Assembly: GCA_027033525.1 (NCBI GenBank) | Contig: JALVLD010000022.1 | Coordinates: 1 to 16,824, forward strand | DNA: 16,824 bases | Reading direction: 5' to 3' | Source: Candidatus Dojkabacteria bacterium | Lineage (GTDB): Bacteria; Patescibacteriota; Dojkabacteria; GCA-002793355 | Shown: positions 1 through 6,558 of the stretch, piece after piece | Position numbering within the stretch: position 1 is the stretch's first letter | Layout of the letters: each line of letters begins with the position of its first letter | Notes under the pieces: generated by a model | What the model saw: the letters and a program-made list of their open reading frames with translations, nothing else | What the model was told of the DNA's origin: nothing | Database searches by the model: none | Position numbers and translations under genes: made by a program

Positions 1-805
1 TATCTACACCTTTCGCCTTAGCATAAGCAGTCTCTCGTGCTATCCTCTTCTTAGCTGCCTTCACCGCTGCATGCCTGCTCTTTCCGCTTGTAAGGCGACG
101 TGCATGCTCCAATAATCGCTCTAATTGCTGCTTTCTTTTTTGCCAAAGCTTAAATTCTTGATGATGCTTTCTAATAAATGCTGCTTTTTGAACTATATAT
201 GAATTATAATTCCCCTGGAATATATTTAATGTACCTTGATCTAACTCAAATATCTTATTAACTGTGTTATTTAGAAAATACCTATCGTGTGAAACCATAA
301 CAACCGCTCCTTTAAACGAATTTATAAAACGTTCAAACCATTTGATCCCAGCAATATCTAAATGATTCGTAGGTTCATCTAATAACAAAATAGTCGGCTT
401 ATCATACAAAACCCTGGCTAACATAAGCTTTAATTTCTGACCTTCGCTAAGAGTATTAATCTCGGTGCTAAGATCAACCAGCAGGCCTAATTTCTTAGCT
501 ACGATCTGGTACTGCCAAAAGTTGTAATCTATATCATCAACAAATTCCACAAGCCAATCTCTAACTTTGGCATTAGGTGAAAAATCGAACTCCTGTTCTA
601 AATAGCCAATCCGCTCATCTGGGGTCTTTATAATTCTCCCCTCATCTGGCGCTAACCTGCCAGCAAGTACACGCAATAATGTACTTTTACCACTACCATT
701 AAACCCTATTAGTCCAACTTTGTCTGTTTTATTTAAAACAAAAGATACCTCACTAAATAAAGGCTCGATATCAAATGTTTTAGTTATATTAACTACTTGC
801 AACAT
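1..805 (-). CDS. ABC-F family ATPase, N-terminal half (cut by window edge)
   Basis: Partial gene of 268 visible codons, starting at ATG 805 and open at position 1. Seen: Walker A GFNGSGKST at residues 34-42, an ABC signature LSEGQ at 119-123, Walker B leading into DEPTNH at about 139-148, and an H-switch motif VSHDRYFLN shortly after. A basic, charged helical stretch follows (residues about 200-268), matching the linker between the two ATPase domains of ABC-F proteins. No membrane segment is visible, so this is a soluble ABC protein of the type that binds the ribosomal E site (EttA/Uup/Vga-like). The start begins MLQVVNITKTF, typical of the family. The second ATPase domain lies outside the window, so the subfamily cannot be decided. 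The gene has its own promoter about 110 bases upstream. Confidence 0.9.
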   Translation of the reverse strand, partial: MLQVVNITKTFDIEPLFSEVSFVLNKTDKVGLIGFNGSGKSTLLRVLAGRLAPDEGRIIKTPDERIGYLEQEFDFSPNAKVRDWLVEFVDDIDYNFWQYQIVAKKLGLLVDLSTEINTLSEGQKLKLMLARVLYDKPTILLLDEPTNHLDIAGIKWFERFINSFKGAVVMVSHDRYFLNNTVNKIFELDQGTLNIFQGNYNSYIVQKAAFIRKHHQEFKLWQKRKQQLERLLEHARRLTSGKSRHAAVKAAKKRIARETAYAKAKGVD

Positions 806-827
806 AAAACCAACTAAATAAATTAAT

Positions 828-902
828 AAAAAAATAGGGAAAGATATCAAGGAAACCTAGGTTGTAATTCTAAAACCACATATTTTGCACTATGAACTTG
901 AT
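828..902 (-). other. Long AT-rich leader of the ABC-F gene with possible stem and T7 run
   Basis: Between the predicted promoter and ATG 805 lies a leader of roughly 100 nt. It holds a 6-bp inverted repeat (CTTGAT at 897-902 with ATCAAG at 846-851), an internal palindrome AACCTAGGTT, and a run of seven T on the minus strand (828-834). Some ABC-F genes are controlled by attenuation in such leaders. Here the stem is short with a long loop, so a regulatory role is only a suggestion. Confidence 0.25.
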
Positions 903-915
903 GGTAACTAGATAA

Positions 916-944
916 ATTATAGCAAATCCGCCAGCCGACGACAA
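916..944 (-). promoter_or_regulatory. Promoter for the ABC-F gene (extended -10)
   Basis: On the minus strand: TTGTCG (939-944), a 17-bp spacer, then TATAAT (916-921), preceded by TG to form an extended -10 (TGCTATAAT). The expected transcript start is near 909, giving a leader of about 100 nt to ATG 805. Confidence 0.7.
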
Positions 945-969
945 AAATAAATGCGTCTTGCCGCCATTT
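942..969 (-). terminator. Weak hairpin terminator after the 84-residue ORF
   Basis: On the minus strand a 7-bp stem with one bulged G (AAATGGCG with CGCATTT, loop GCAAGA) is followed by ATTTTTG. It lies 29 nt after the stop of the small upstream ORF and slightly overlaps the -35 box of the ABC-F promoter. The stem is weak. Confidence 0.35.
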
Positions 970-998
970 ACTTCTTAGGTTCATACTTGTCCTACCTG

Positions 999-1253
999 CT
1001 AGGTTCTATTTACTTGCTGCTTTTGTGGTATTATTTGTTGGTTAATTTTTTCAAACGCCTTTTGTATACGTGCTGGGATAGGCGTCCCAGGTGCAGGACG
1101 AAAAGGGTTCCCTTTATAAACAGGGATAGGGGTATGTTTTTGCACCGTCTGATCCGCACTCCCTAAATTACGAAGCTGCAATGCAGCCTGGGCAACTGGT
1201 GCATTACCTCCAAAGGCACTTGTGGTGTTAACCGCTTTAGATGCTAAATCCAT
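999..1253 (-). CDS. Hypothetical 84-residue protein
   Basis: I do not recognise this protein. It is short, soluble and rich in Pro, Gln and Ala, with no membrane segment, signal peptide or cysteine. The middle (residues about 35-60) is proline-rich and probably extended, and the C-terminal third could form a short basic helix. In its favour: it has an extended -10 box 4 nt upstream of the ATG, lies on the same strand as its neighbours, follows the dnaK terminator, and has a weak terminator of its own. The opposite-strand frame here has no promoter-like sequence and reads as low-complexity Leu/Tyr, so I take it as the shadow. Moderate certainty that this is a real gene, none about its role. 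Confidence 0.5.
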   Translation of the reverse strand: MDLASKAVNTTSAFGGNAPVAQAALQLRNLGSADQTVQKHTPIPVYKGNPFRPAPGTPIPARIQKAFEKINQQIIPQKQQVNRT

Positions 1254-1257
1254 ATTT

Positions 1258-1266
1258 ATTATAGCA
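1258..1266 (-). promoter_or_regulatory. Extended -10 box directly before the 84-residue ORF
   Basis: TGCTATAAT on the minus strand, ending 4 nt before ATG 1253. No good -35 is seen at 17 bp, but an extended -10 can work without one. The same 13-mer GATTTGCTATAAT occurs at the ABC-F promoter (916-928). Confidence 0.5.
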
Positions 1267-1291
1267 AATCTATCTACGGTAAAGGCTTAAA

Positions 1292-1320
1292 GTGGGCGGC
1301 CGGCGAAGCCGGCCACCCAC
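1292..1320 (-). terminator. Strong GC-rich hairpin terminator after dnaK
   Basis: A 13-bp stem with a 3-nt loop begins 10 nt past the dnaK stop. Read on the minus strand, all positions pair, including one U-G wobble that would be a C-A mismatch on the plus strand, which supports minus-strand use. It is followed only by TTTAAG, so the U-tract is short. Confidence 0.7.
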
Positions 1321-1329
1321 AAATAATCC

Positions 1330-3291
1330 CTACTTATCTGCTACCTCGCCATCTATCACATCGCCTTCGCTAGAATCCTTCCCCTCATCCTTACCTTTGC
1401 CAGTATTATTAGTCTTGCTACTAGAATTAGTAGGACCTGCTGGCTGCGTTCCCGCACTACCATAAGCTTTAGCCCCGATTTCCTGTAAAAGCTTATTCAA
1501 CTTTTCCGTCTTCTCCTCTAACACTCTTTTACTTATCTTACTAATATCCTTTGCAATTTCATCTCTTAATTCCTTTACTAATTTTTCAACTTCTTCTTTT
1601 GTTTTTCCATCTATCTTATCTTTTAAGTCCTTTAAGGTTTTTTCAGCTACAAATGTCAAAGTATCTGCTTTGTTACGAATTTCTGCTAACTCCTTACGCT
1701 TTTTATCTTCCTCTGCGTGCTTTTTAGCTTCTTCTATTAACTTATTTACCTCGTCCTCTGACAAACCAGTTGAAGCTGTTATAGTAATCTTTTGCTCCTT
1801 ATTAGTAGCAAGATCTTTAGCACTCACATTCAAAATACCATTGGCGTCTATTGCAAATGTTACTTCAATTCGAGGAACTCCCCTAGGTGCAGGTGGTATA
1901 CCATCTAAAATGAATCTCCCTAGAGATTTATTATCTTTGGCCATAGGACGCTCTCCTTGCAAAACATGAACTTCTACTGCTGGTTGATTATCCACAGCTG
2001 TTGTGAATATCTTCTTTTTCTCAGTTGGAATTGTAGTATTTCTTGGAATCATGACCTCTACCATGCCCCCCAAAACTTCAACACCTAAAGACAATGGCGT
2101 TACATCCAACAATGTTATATCTGTAACTTCCCCAGTTAAAACTCCTGCCTGCACAGCAGCCCCCATTGCAACGACCTCATCAGGATTTAAATCTTGTTTT
2201 GGTTTCTTGCCAAAAATCTCCTGAACCTTTTGCTTAACTGCAGGCATACGGGTCATTCCTCCTACCAAAATAACCTCATCAATATCGCTGGGAGATAGCT
2301 TTGCATCTTCCAATGCCTTTCTGCACGGCTCTTCTAATCTTTCTAACAAATCGGCTGTAATCTTTTCAAGCTCTGCTCGAGTTAGCTTATATGTTAGATG
2401 TTTAGGCCCCTCCTTTGTAGCCGTAATATACGGAATATTAATAGTAGTTTCTTGAGTACTAGAAAGCTCTATTTTTGCCTTTTCTGCGGCCTCCTTTAAT
2501 CTTTGTAAAGCTGCTCTATCCTCAGTTAAATCTATACCTTCCTTTTTCTTAAAATCCTCTATTAGTAATTCTATAATTCGCTGATCAAAATCTTCACCTC
2601 CAAGGTGTGTATCACCATTGGTCGACAAAACCTCAAAAACCCCATCTCCTACATCTAAGATAGAAATGTCAAATGTTCCACCTCCAAGGTCAAAAACAGC
2701 AATCTTACCTTCCTTCCCCTTATCTAAACCATAAGCCAAAGCGGCTGCAGTAGGTTCATTTAAAATACGCTTAACCTCGAATCCAGCTATTTTCCCGGCA
2801 TCTTTTGTGGCTTGACGCTGAGAATCGTCAAAGTAAGCTGGAACCGTTATAACCGCATATTTTACTTCATGACCAAAATAGGCCTCCGCATCTTCTTTTA
2901 TCTTTTGCAAAATCATTGCAGAGATTTCCTGAGGTGTGTACCACTTACCACCCATTTTTACCTCTACACCACCGTTTTTAGCCTTACGCATCTTATACGG
3001 CATCAACTCTGTATCCCGTTGAACTTCTGGATCATCCCAACGCCTACCGATTAAACGCTTCACTGCGAAAATCGTATTTTCTGGATTTAAAATACGCTGA
3101 CGCTTAGCTGGCTCCCCCACTAAACGTTCCCCATCAGAAGTTTCAGCCACAATAGAAGGAATTAAATTACTCCCTTGGGCAGAAGGGATTACCTTTGGAC
3201 GACCTCCTTCTAAATATGCCATCACAGAGTTGGTAGTCCCTAAATCTATCCCTAAAATTATCTCTGCAGTATTTTTTTGTTTTTTTGCCAT
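1330..3291 (-). CDS. dnaK: Chaperone DnaK (Hsp70)
   Basis: 653 residues, normal length for DnaK. This ATP-driven chaperone binds exposed hydrophobic segments of client proteins in the cytoplasm, with GrpE as nucleotide exchanger and a J-protein as partner. Seen: phosphate-1 motif GIDLGTTNS (14-22), [11 protein letters not shown] (178-188), phosphate-2 DLGGGTFD (201-208), adenosine motif VGGMTRMP (343-350), the linker region leading into DVTPLSLG (396-403), a beta substrate-binding domain to about 510, a charged helical lid, and a Ser/Gly/Asn-rich tail ending in an acidic stretch ([11 protein letters not shown]). It lies 48 nt after grpE on the same strand and is surely co-transcribed from the CIRCE-controlled promoter. 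A weak extra promoter (TTGCAC, 17 bp, TATTTT at 3295-3323) lies in the gap. No Shine-Dalgarno is visible. No dnaJ follows, which differs from the common grpE-dnaK-dnaJ order. Confidence 0.98.
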   Translation of the reverse strand: MAKKQKNTAEIILGIDLGTTNSVMAYLEGGRPKVIPSAQGSNLIPSIVAETSDGERLVGEPAKRQRILNPENTIFAVKRLIGRRWDDPEVQRDTELMPYKMRKAKNGGVEVKMGGKWYTPQEISAMILQKIKEDAEAYFGHEVKYAVITVPAYFDDSQRQATKDAGKIAGFEVKRILNEPTAAALAYGLDKGKEGKIAVFDLGGGTFDISILDVGDGVFEVLSTNGDTHLGGEDFDQRIIELLIEDFKKKEGIDLTEDRAALQRLKEAAEKAKIELSSTQETTINIPYITATKEGPKHLTYKLTRAELEKITADLLERLEEPCRKALEDAKLSPSDIDEVILVGGMTRMPAVKQKVQEIFGKKPKQDLNPDEVVAMGAAVQAGVLTGEVTDITLLDVTPLSLGVEVLGGMVEVMIPRNTTIPTEKKKIFTTAVDNQPAVEVHVLQGERPMAKDNKSLGRFILDGIPPAPRGVPRIEVTFAIDANGILNVSAKDLATNKEQKITITASTGLSEDEVNKLIEEAKKHAEEDKKRKELAEIRNKADTLTFVAEKTLKDLKDKIDGKTKEEVEKLVKELRDEIAKDISKISKRVLEEKTEKLNKLLQEIGAKAYGSAGTQPAGPTNSSSKTNNTGKGKDEGKDSSEGDVIDGEVADK

Positions 3292-3339
3292 AATAAAATA
3301 TGTAATATATTATCTATGTGCAAAGAAGCAGGCAAAAGA

Positions 3340-3873
3340 TTATTGGCTTTTGTCTGCCTCTTTATTATTTACTTTATCTACCCCACTAACACTATCCACC
3401 TTCTTATACACAATTACCTTTGCTGGCCGTAGTATATACCGGCCGATTTTATAGCCTGGCTCTACCGTTTGCTTTATCTTGTTATCATGTACACTATGGT
3501 TTTCTACACCTATAACTTCTGCTACATTAAAGTCGTAAGGCTCTCCGGCAACTGGGCTTATCTCTTCTACTCCATGTTTCTTTAAGAGTTGCTTATACTT
3601 TTCTAAAACTAACAAAACCCCCTTTATATATGGGTTCTCTTTAGCTTTGTCGTCAAGTGCATCTACACTAATGTATAAATCGCTAAACAACTCCAACAAA
3701 TCCTTGAAAACCTCCTTTTTTACTAATTCCATAATATGCTTTTCACGGCGTTCAAAGTCCTTTTGTAAATTCTGATAATCCGCCAACGCTTTAAGAAGCT
3801 TGTTCTTTAAATCTGCGACTTCTGCCTCTAATTTTTCAACTGTTTTCTGTTTTTGTTTTTTTGCCTTAGCCAT
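3340..3873 (-). CDS. grpE: Nucleotide exchange factor GrpE
   Basis: 177 residues. GrpE is a cytoplasmic dimer that releases ADP from DnaK. Seen: a lysine-rich start, a heptad-type coiled coil (about residues 8-65), a helical middle, and the C-terminal beta domain with the family pattern of VEPGYKIGRYILRPAKVIVYK (residues about 135-157). The tail is Lys/Asn/Asp-rich. It is the first gene of the grpE-dnaK operon and is preceded by a consensus promoter whose start point falls inside a CIRCE-like inverted repeat. The leader to ATG 3873 is about 50 nt and shows no Shine-Dalgarno at a normal distance. Identity follows from both sequence and position before dnaK. Confidence 0.95.
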   Translation of the reverse strand: MAKAKKQKQKTVEKLEAEVADLKNKLLKALADYQNLQKDFERREKHIMELVKKEVFKDLLELFSDLYISVDALDDKAKENPYIKGVLLVLEKYKQLLKKHGVEEISPVAGEPYDFNVAEVIGVENHSVHDNKIKQTVEPGYKIGRYILRPAKVIVYKKVDSVSGVDKVNNKEADKSQ

Positions 3874-3901
3874 GACTAAATACTAACTTCACTTGTAACG
3901 C

Positions 3902-3928
3902 TTAGCAGTCGGCTTATCAGACTGCTAG
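3902..3928 (-). promoter_or_regulatory. CIRCE-like operator (HrcA binding site)
   Basis: Inverted repeat TTAGCAGTC-N9-GACTGCTAG. The CIRCE consensus is TTAGCACTC-N9-GAGTGCTAA. The arm length and 9-nt spacer match exactly. The main change (C to G at arm position 7) is mirrored in the other arm, so symmetry is kept. It covers the expected start of the grpE transcript, fitting repression by HrcA, which is not in this window. Confidence 0.88.
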
Positions 3929-3931
3929 AAT

Positions 3932-3960
3932 ATTGTAGCTATGTATTACCTTCTTGTCAA
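3932..3960 (-). promoter_or_regulatory. Promoter of the grpE-dnaK operon
   Basis: Minus strand: perfect -35 TTGACA (3955-3960), 17-bp spacer, -10 TACAAT (3932-3937). Predicted start near 3925, inside the CIRCE-like repeat. This is a vegetative-sigma type promoter. Confidence 0.88.
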
Positions 3961-4045
3961 CACCCTTTAAACATATACACAACAATAAATGACACATCCA
4001 TCTAAAGCTCATCAAGGTTATTGCAAGAAACAAACTATATATTAG

Positions 4046-4074
4046 TTAACACCTTAAACATTCAACCCTATAAT
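4046..4074 (+). promoter_or_regulatory. Upstream promoter of the small membrane protein / sortase pair
   Basis: TTAACA (4046-4051), 17-bp spacer, TATAAT (4069-4074). It would start near 4081 and give a leader of about 38 nt. It lies just upstream of a second promoter serving the same gene. Confidence 0.65.
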
Positions 4075-4083
4075 ATTATTTAC

Positions 4084-4112
4084 TTGCAAAAGTAGCCCGA
4101 TTGTGTTATACT
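4084..4112 (+). promoter_or_regulatory. Start-codon-proximal (leaderless) promoter of the small membrane protein
   Basis: TTGCAA (4084-4089), 17-bp spacer, TATACT (4107-4112), then 6 nt to ATG 4119. The expected transcript start coincides with the start codon. TG one base before the -10 makes it an extended -10 as well. Confidence 0.75.
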
Positions 4113-4118
4113 CTTCAC

Positions 4119-4361
4119 ATGAGAAAACTAAAACTTATTAAAAAACTAGGTTACTGGCTCCAAAGCTTTGCCTACATATTGCTTAGCACAAAGCTTAGCG
4201 TACTTGCAGCAGGCGAAGATAGCTCCCCTTACTATGATGATACAGAAGACACTGCAGGGGCATTGGATCCTATAATCACGATAGCTCTAATCGCATATGT
4301 GATTGGGCTACTCCTTTTTCTTTACGGAAAGATGTGGGAGCGCCGCGTAAAAAAACTCTAG
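4119..4361 (+). CDS. Small membrane protein with two hydrophobic segments, upstream of sortase
   Basis: 80 residues, family not recognised. Basic N-terminus (MRKLKLIKK), a first hydrophobic segment at about residues 10-31 that could be a signal peptide (possible cleavage after LAA), an acidic exposed loop (GEDSSPYYDDTEDTAG), a second hydrophobic segment at about 50-70, and a basic tail ERRVKKL. ATG 4119 is chosen because an in-frame TTG 18 nt upstream lies between the -35 and -10 boxes and cannot be transcribed from this promoter. It precedes the sortase by 40 nt and is probably co-transcribed. The layout (signal, loop, membrane segment, positive tail) resembles a sorting signal but has no LPxTG motif, so a role as sortase substrate or partner is only a guess. 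Confidence 0.75.
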   Translation: MRKLKLIKKLGYWLQSFAYILLSTKLSVLAAGEDSSPYYDDTEDTAGALDPIITIALIAYVIGLLLFLYGKMWERRVKKL

Positions 4362-4401
4362 TCTCTTTACAATTACTCAGGTAAGATAAAAAGTTTACAT
4401 T

Positions 4402-5019
4402 ATGTTTACCCGTTTATTAATTAAAACCTATAAAGCATTCGGAGTAATGCTAATGATTCTTGGAATATTACTATTACTTGCTCCTGTCTTGTTAAAGGAA
4501 CAACTTGAATTTGAGGCAATATCTGCCAAGACAAATGATTCCATCATTCTTATTCCAGCGACCTATCATACAAAACAGCCTTTACCCCAACTCCCCCCAG
4601 TAGACCCAAAACTCCCCCAAGGTCATATTATAAAAATCCCACGAATTGGAGTTTATACTTCCATCCTGGAAAGTAAAAATCCAAATGCTGCTTTACGTAA
4701 AGGAGTTTGGCGCGTTTACAACTTCGCAACTCCAATAAGCCAAAAACATGGTTTCCCAATAATTCTTGCCGCACATAGATTCGGATATATCACTTGGAGT
4801 CCAAATTATAGACGTAAAAACTCTTTTGCATATATAAACCAGCTAAAGAACGGCGACATAATATATATCTACTGGGATCAGCGCGAGTTTAAGTATCAAG
4901 TGATCAAAAAAATTATAGATACTAAAATCCCCACATATACGTCTGATCTTATACTATACACATGTGTAACCTTCAACTCTCCTCGCAGACTATTCGTACT
5001 TGCAAAAAGAATTAAATAA
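4402..5019 (+). CDS. Sortase family transpeptidase
   Basis: 205 residues. Sortases are membrane-anchored cysteine transpeptidases that cut a sorting motif in surface proteins and join them to the cell envelope or to each other. Seen: an N-terminal membrane anchor (about residues 13-32), a proline-rich linker (60-73), and a beta-barrel domain with catalytic His in ILAAHRFG (H125), catalytic Cys in LILYTC (C188) and Arg in SPRRLF (R195/R196). All three catalytic positions are present. The short single-domain form with an N-terminal anchor fits the class D/E type, but the class cannot be fixed from sequence alone. No LPxTG substrate is visible in the window. The stop is 8 nt from the 3' end of the convergent tRNA-Val gene. 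Confidence 0.93.
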   Translation: MFTRLLIKTYKAFGVMLMILGILLLLAPVLLKEQLEFEAISAKTNDSIILIPATYHTKQPLPQLPPVDPKLPQGHIIKIPRIGVYTSILESKNPNAALRKGVWRVYNFATPISQKHGFPIILAAHRFGYITWSPNYRRKNSFAYINQLKNGDIIYIYWDQREFKYQVIKKIIDTKIPTYTSDLILYTCVTFNSPRRLFVLAKRIK

Positions 5020-5027
5020 AAATGATA

Positions 5028-5101
5028 TGGGCAGGACAGGACTCGAACCTGTGACCTCTCGGATGTAAACCGAGTGCTCTAACCAGCTGAGCTACCTGCC
5101 C
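5028..5101 (-). tRNA. tRNA-Val (anticodon TAC)
   Basis: 74-nt cloverleaf on the minus strand. The acceptor pairs GGGCAGG (5101-5095) with CCTGCCC (5035-5029), and the discriminator is A (5028). The D arm is GCTC...GAGC. The anticodon stem CTCGG/CCGAG carries loop TTTACAT, giving TAC, which reads GTA (Val). The T arm has GGTTCGAGTCC. No CCA is encoded. Its first 10 bases overlap the end of the upstream yvcK-like gene, whose TAG stop is tRNA bases 8-10. Confidence 0.96.
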
Positions 5102-6099
5102 GGGAAGTACTCTATTATAACACTTTTTATCGCATCAGCCAATTTCTTGGGGTCGTGTCTTATCCTCCCGAACTTATCCAAAAGATAAAAATTGCCCGAG
5201 ATAATCCGCCTTGCATATTTAGATAATTCTTTAGTATCAACTTGAATCAGGGCTGCTCCTTCTTGTCTATATCGTGCTAAGATTTGATTTGACAACTGTG
5301 CTCTATTAACAACAACAATATCAAAAATATTACTCCCTAAAATTTCACTAAACTTTTTTAAATGATCTGAAGCGGAAAAACCATGGGTCTCACCATATTG
5401 GGTCATTAGATTCATTACAAAAACCTTCAAGGCAGTACTATTTATAACAGCTCTTTTTAAATTCTTTACCAAAAAATTTGGCATTAAACTTGTATACAAA
5501 CTGCCTGGCCCAACAATAATAAAATCAGCCTGGCGAATGCGCTTCAACACTAAATCTGGAGCTCTAACTTCTTGTTGTTTGGCAATACGAGGTTCAATCC
5601 ATATATCTACTATCTTGCCCAACATAGCCCTACCATGTTTAGCGATTTCCACTTCACCTTTCACCAGTTCACCGTCCGAAAAACGAGCCACTAGTTGAAC
5701 TTGTTCAACAAGTGAAGGTAAAACCTCACCCTTTAGCTTAAGGATCTTAGAAAGGATCAAAATTGCCTGCAAAAAATCACCATACTCTTCTGTAAGAGCC
5801 GTCAATATAATATTACCTACTGAATGGCCATCTAGCTCTCCGCCATTTTTGAACCGATGCTCTAGCAATTTTTTTAAGGCTGAGGTCGAAGCTAATGCTG
5901 TAATACAATGCCTAACATCTCCAGGTGCAGGTACGGAATCGTGAAATTCTATGATACGCCCAGTGCTTCCACCATTATCTGTCACAGCTACAATAGCAGA
6001 CAACCTCTTTATATACTTAGGGACCAACTCCTTTAAACCTGTAAGCAAAAAGGATAACCCCGTGCCTCCACCAATCGCAACAACATTAATTGGATACAT
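5092..6099 (-). CDS. yvcK: YvcK/GlmR family (CofD-like) protein
   Basis: 335 residues, close to the usual 310-330. The family has the CofD-like nucleotide-binding fold. In Bacillus, YvcK (GlmR) binds UDP-GlcNAc and is needed for growth on gluconeogenic carbon and for normal cell-wall precursor supply. Seen: GGGTG (10-14), DNGGSTGR (41-48), PAPGDVR (57-63), the conserved GHSVGNIILTAL block near residue 95, and IIVGPGSLYTSLMPN in the second half. It starts 17 nt after the eight-cysteine gene with no Shine-Dalgarno, so it is probably part of the same transcript. The last codons and the TAG stop lie within tRNA-Val, so processing of the tRNA 5' end would remove the stop from the message. Confidence 0.93.
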   Translation of the reverse strand: MYPINVVAIGGGTGLSFLLTGLKELVPKYIKRLSAIVAVTDNGGSTGRIIEFHDSVPAPGDVRHCITALASTSALKKLLEHRFKNGGELDGHSVGNIILTALTEEYGDFLQAILILSKILKLKGEVLPSLVEQVQLVARFSDGELVKGEVEIAKHGRAMLGKIVDIWIEPRIAKQQEVRAPDLVLKRIRQADFIIVGPGSLYTSLMPNFLVKNLKRAVINSTALKVFVMNLMTQYGETHGFSASDHLKKFSEILGSNIFDIVVVNRAQLSNQILARYRQEGAALIQVDTKELSKYARRIISGNFYLLDKFGRIRHDPKKLADAIKSVIIEYFPGR

Positions 6100-6116
6100 T
6101 AATTGCTTTAGCTAAA

Positions 6117-6539
6117 TTATTTATCCACACGAACTAGGGCACAATGGTTATTTATACATGCAGCAGTAACATTGCTTCCACACGTCGGATCGTTCGAAAT
6201 ATTTTGGGTACACAACATTTTAGGAGAACGTCTATTCATATATTTTGTAAAGACAGCCTTTTTTGTCCCTAATATAGCAGTAGCCCGTCCTCCAGCACTA
6301 CAACCACAAGGCGGCAAATCTATTCTAATGCACTCGACATCCCTTTTACACGGGGTTGCAAATTCCTTAGGCCCCTTAACTAAAACGTTCACCTCTCTGT
6401 GTATATCTCCACTAGTGTTCGATATGTTATAACATTTATTCTGACAACTACTAAATAACCCTATACCTGCCAATACACCAAGCAAGAATAATACTACCAA
6501 TACCTTACGCTTATGGAAAAAATATAATATATGCCCCAT
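6117..6539 (-). CDS. Secreted or lipid-anchored eight-cysteine protein
   Basis: 140 residues. A basic start (HKRK, residues 9-12) and a hydrophobic segment (13-30) end in LFSSC, an imperfect lipobox, so it is either a lipoprotein with C32 as the first mature residue or a membrane-anchored protein. The exposed part has a cluster of eight cysteines (64, 70, 78, 80, 110, 120, 128, 133) with a CGC motif, a GGRATAI stretch and a closing CxxxxC, suggesting a small disulphide-stabilised domain outside the cell. I cannot name a function. It starts 6 nt after the MFS stop, with GGAGG inside the end of the MFS gene, so the two are likely co-translated. Confidence 0.85.
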   Translation of the reverse strand: MGHILYFFHKRKVLVVLFLLGVLAGIGLFSSCQNKCYNISNTSGDIHREVNVLVKGPKEFATPCKRDVECIRIDLPPCGCSAGGRATAILGTKKAVFTKYMNRRSPKMLCTQNISNDPTCGSNVTAACINNHCALVRVDK

Positions 6540-6544
6540 AGATA

Positions 6545-6558
6545 ATTATACCTCCTTT
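6545..6558 (-). promoter_or_regulatory. Shine-Dalgarno and TATAAT before the eight-cysteine gene
   Basis: Minus strand AAAGGAGG (6551-6558) lies 11 nt before ATG 6539. It is the clearest Shine-Dalgarno in the window, though its spacing is long. It is followed at once by TATAAT (6545-6550), 5 nt from the ATG, but no -35 is seen at 17 bp. The motif sits in the last codons of the MFS gene. Confidence 0.45.

Noticed and set aside
951-1166. 71-residue plus-strand ORF rich in Leu and Tyr
   Set aside because: It lies opposite the 84-residue minus-strand ORF, has no promoter before it and a basic, low-complexity second half. It is taken as a shadow frame.
4101-4118. Upstream TTG start for the 80-residue membrane protein
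   Set aside because: The TTG lies between the -35 and -10 boxes of a strong promoter, and ATG 4119 begins a cleaner signal sequence.
5020-5101. Hairpin between the sortase and the yvcK-like gene as a terminator
   Set aside because: The pairing is the tRNA-Val cloverleaf itself. There is a T-rich stretch after it on the minus strand, but no separate stem.
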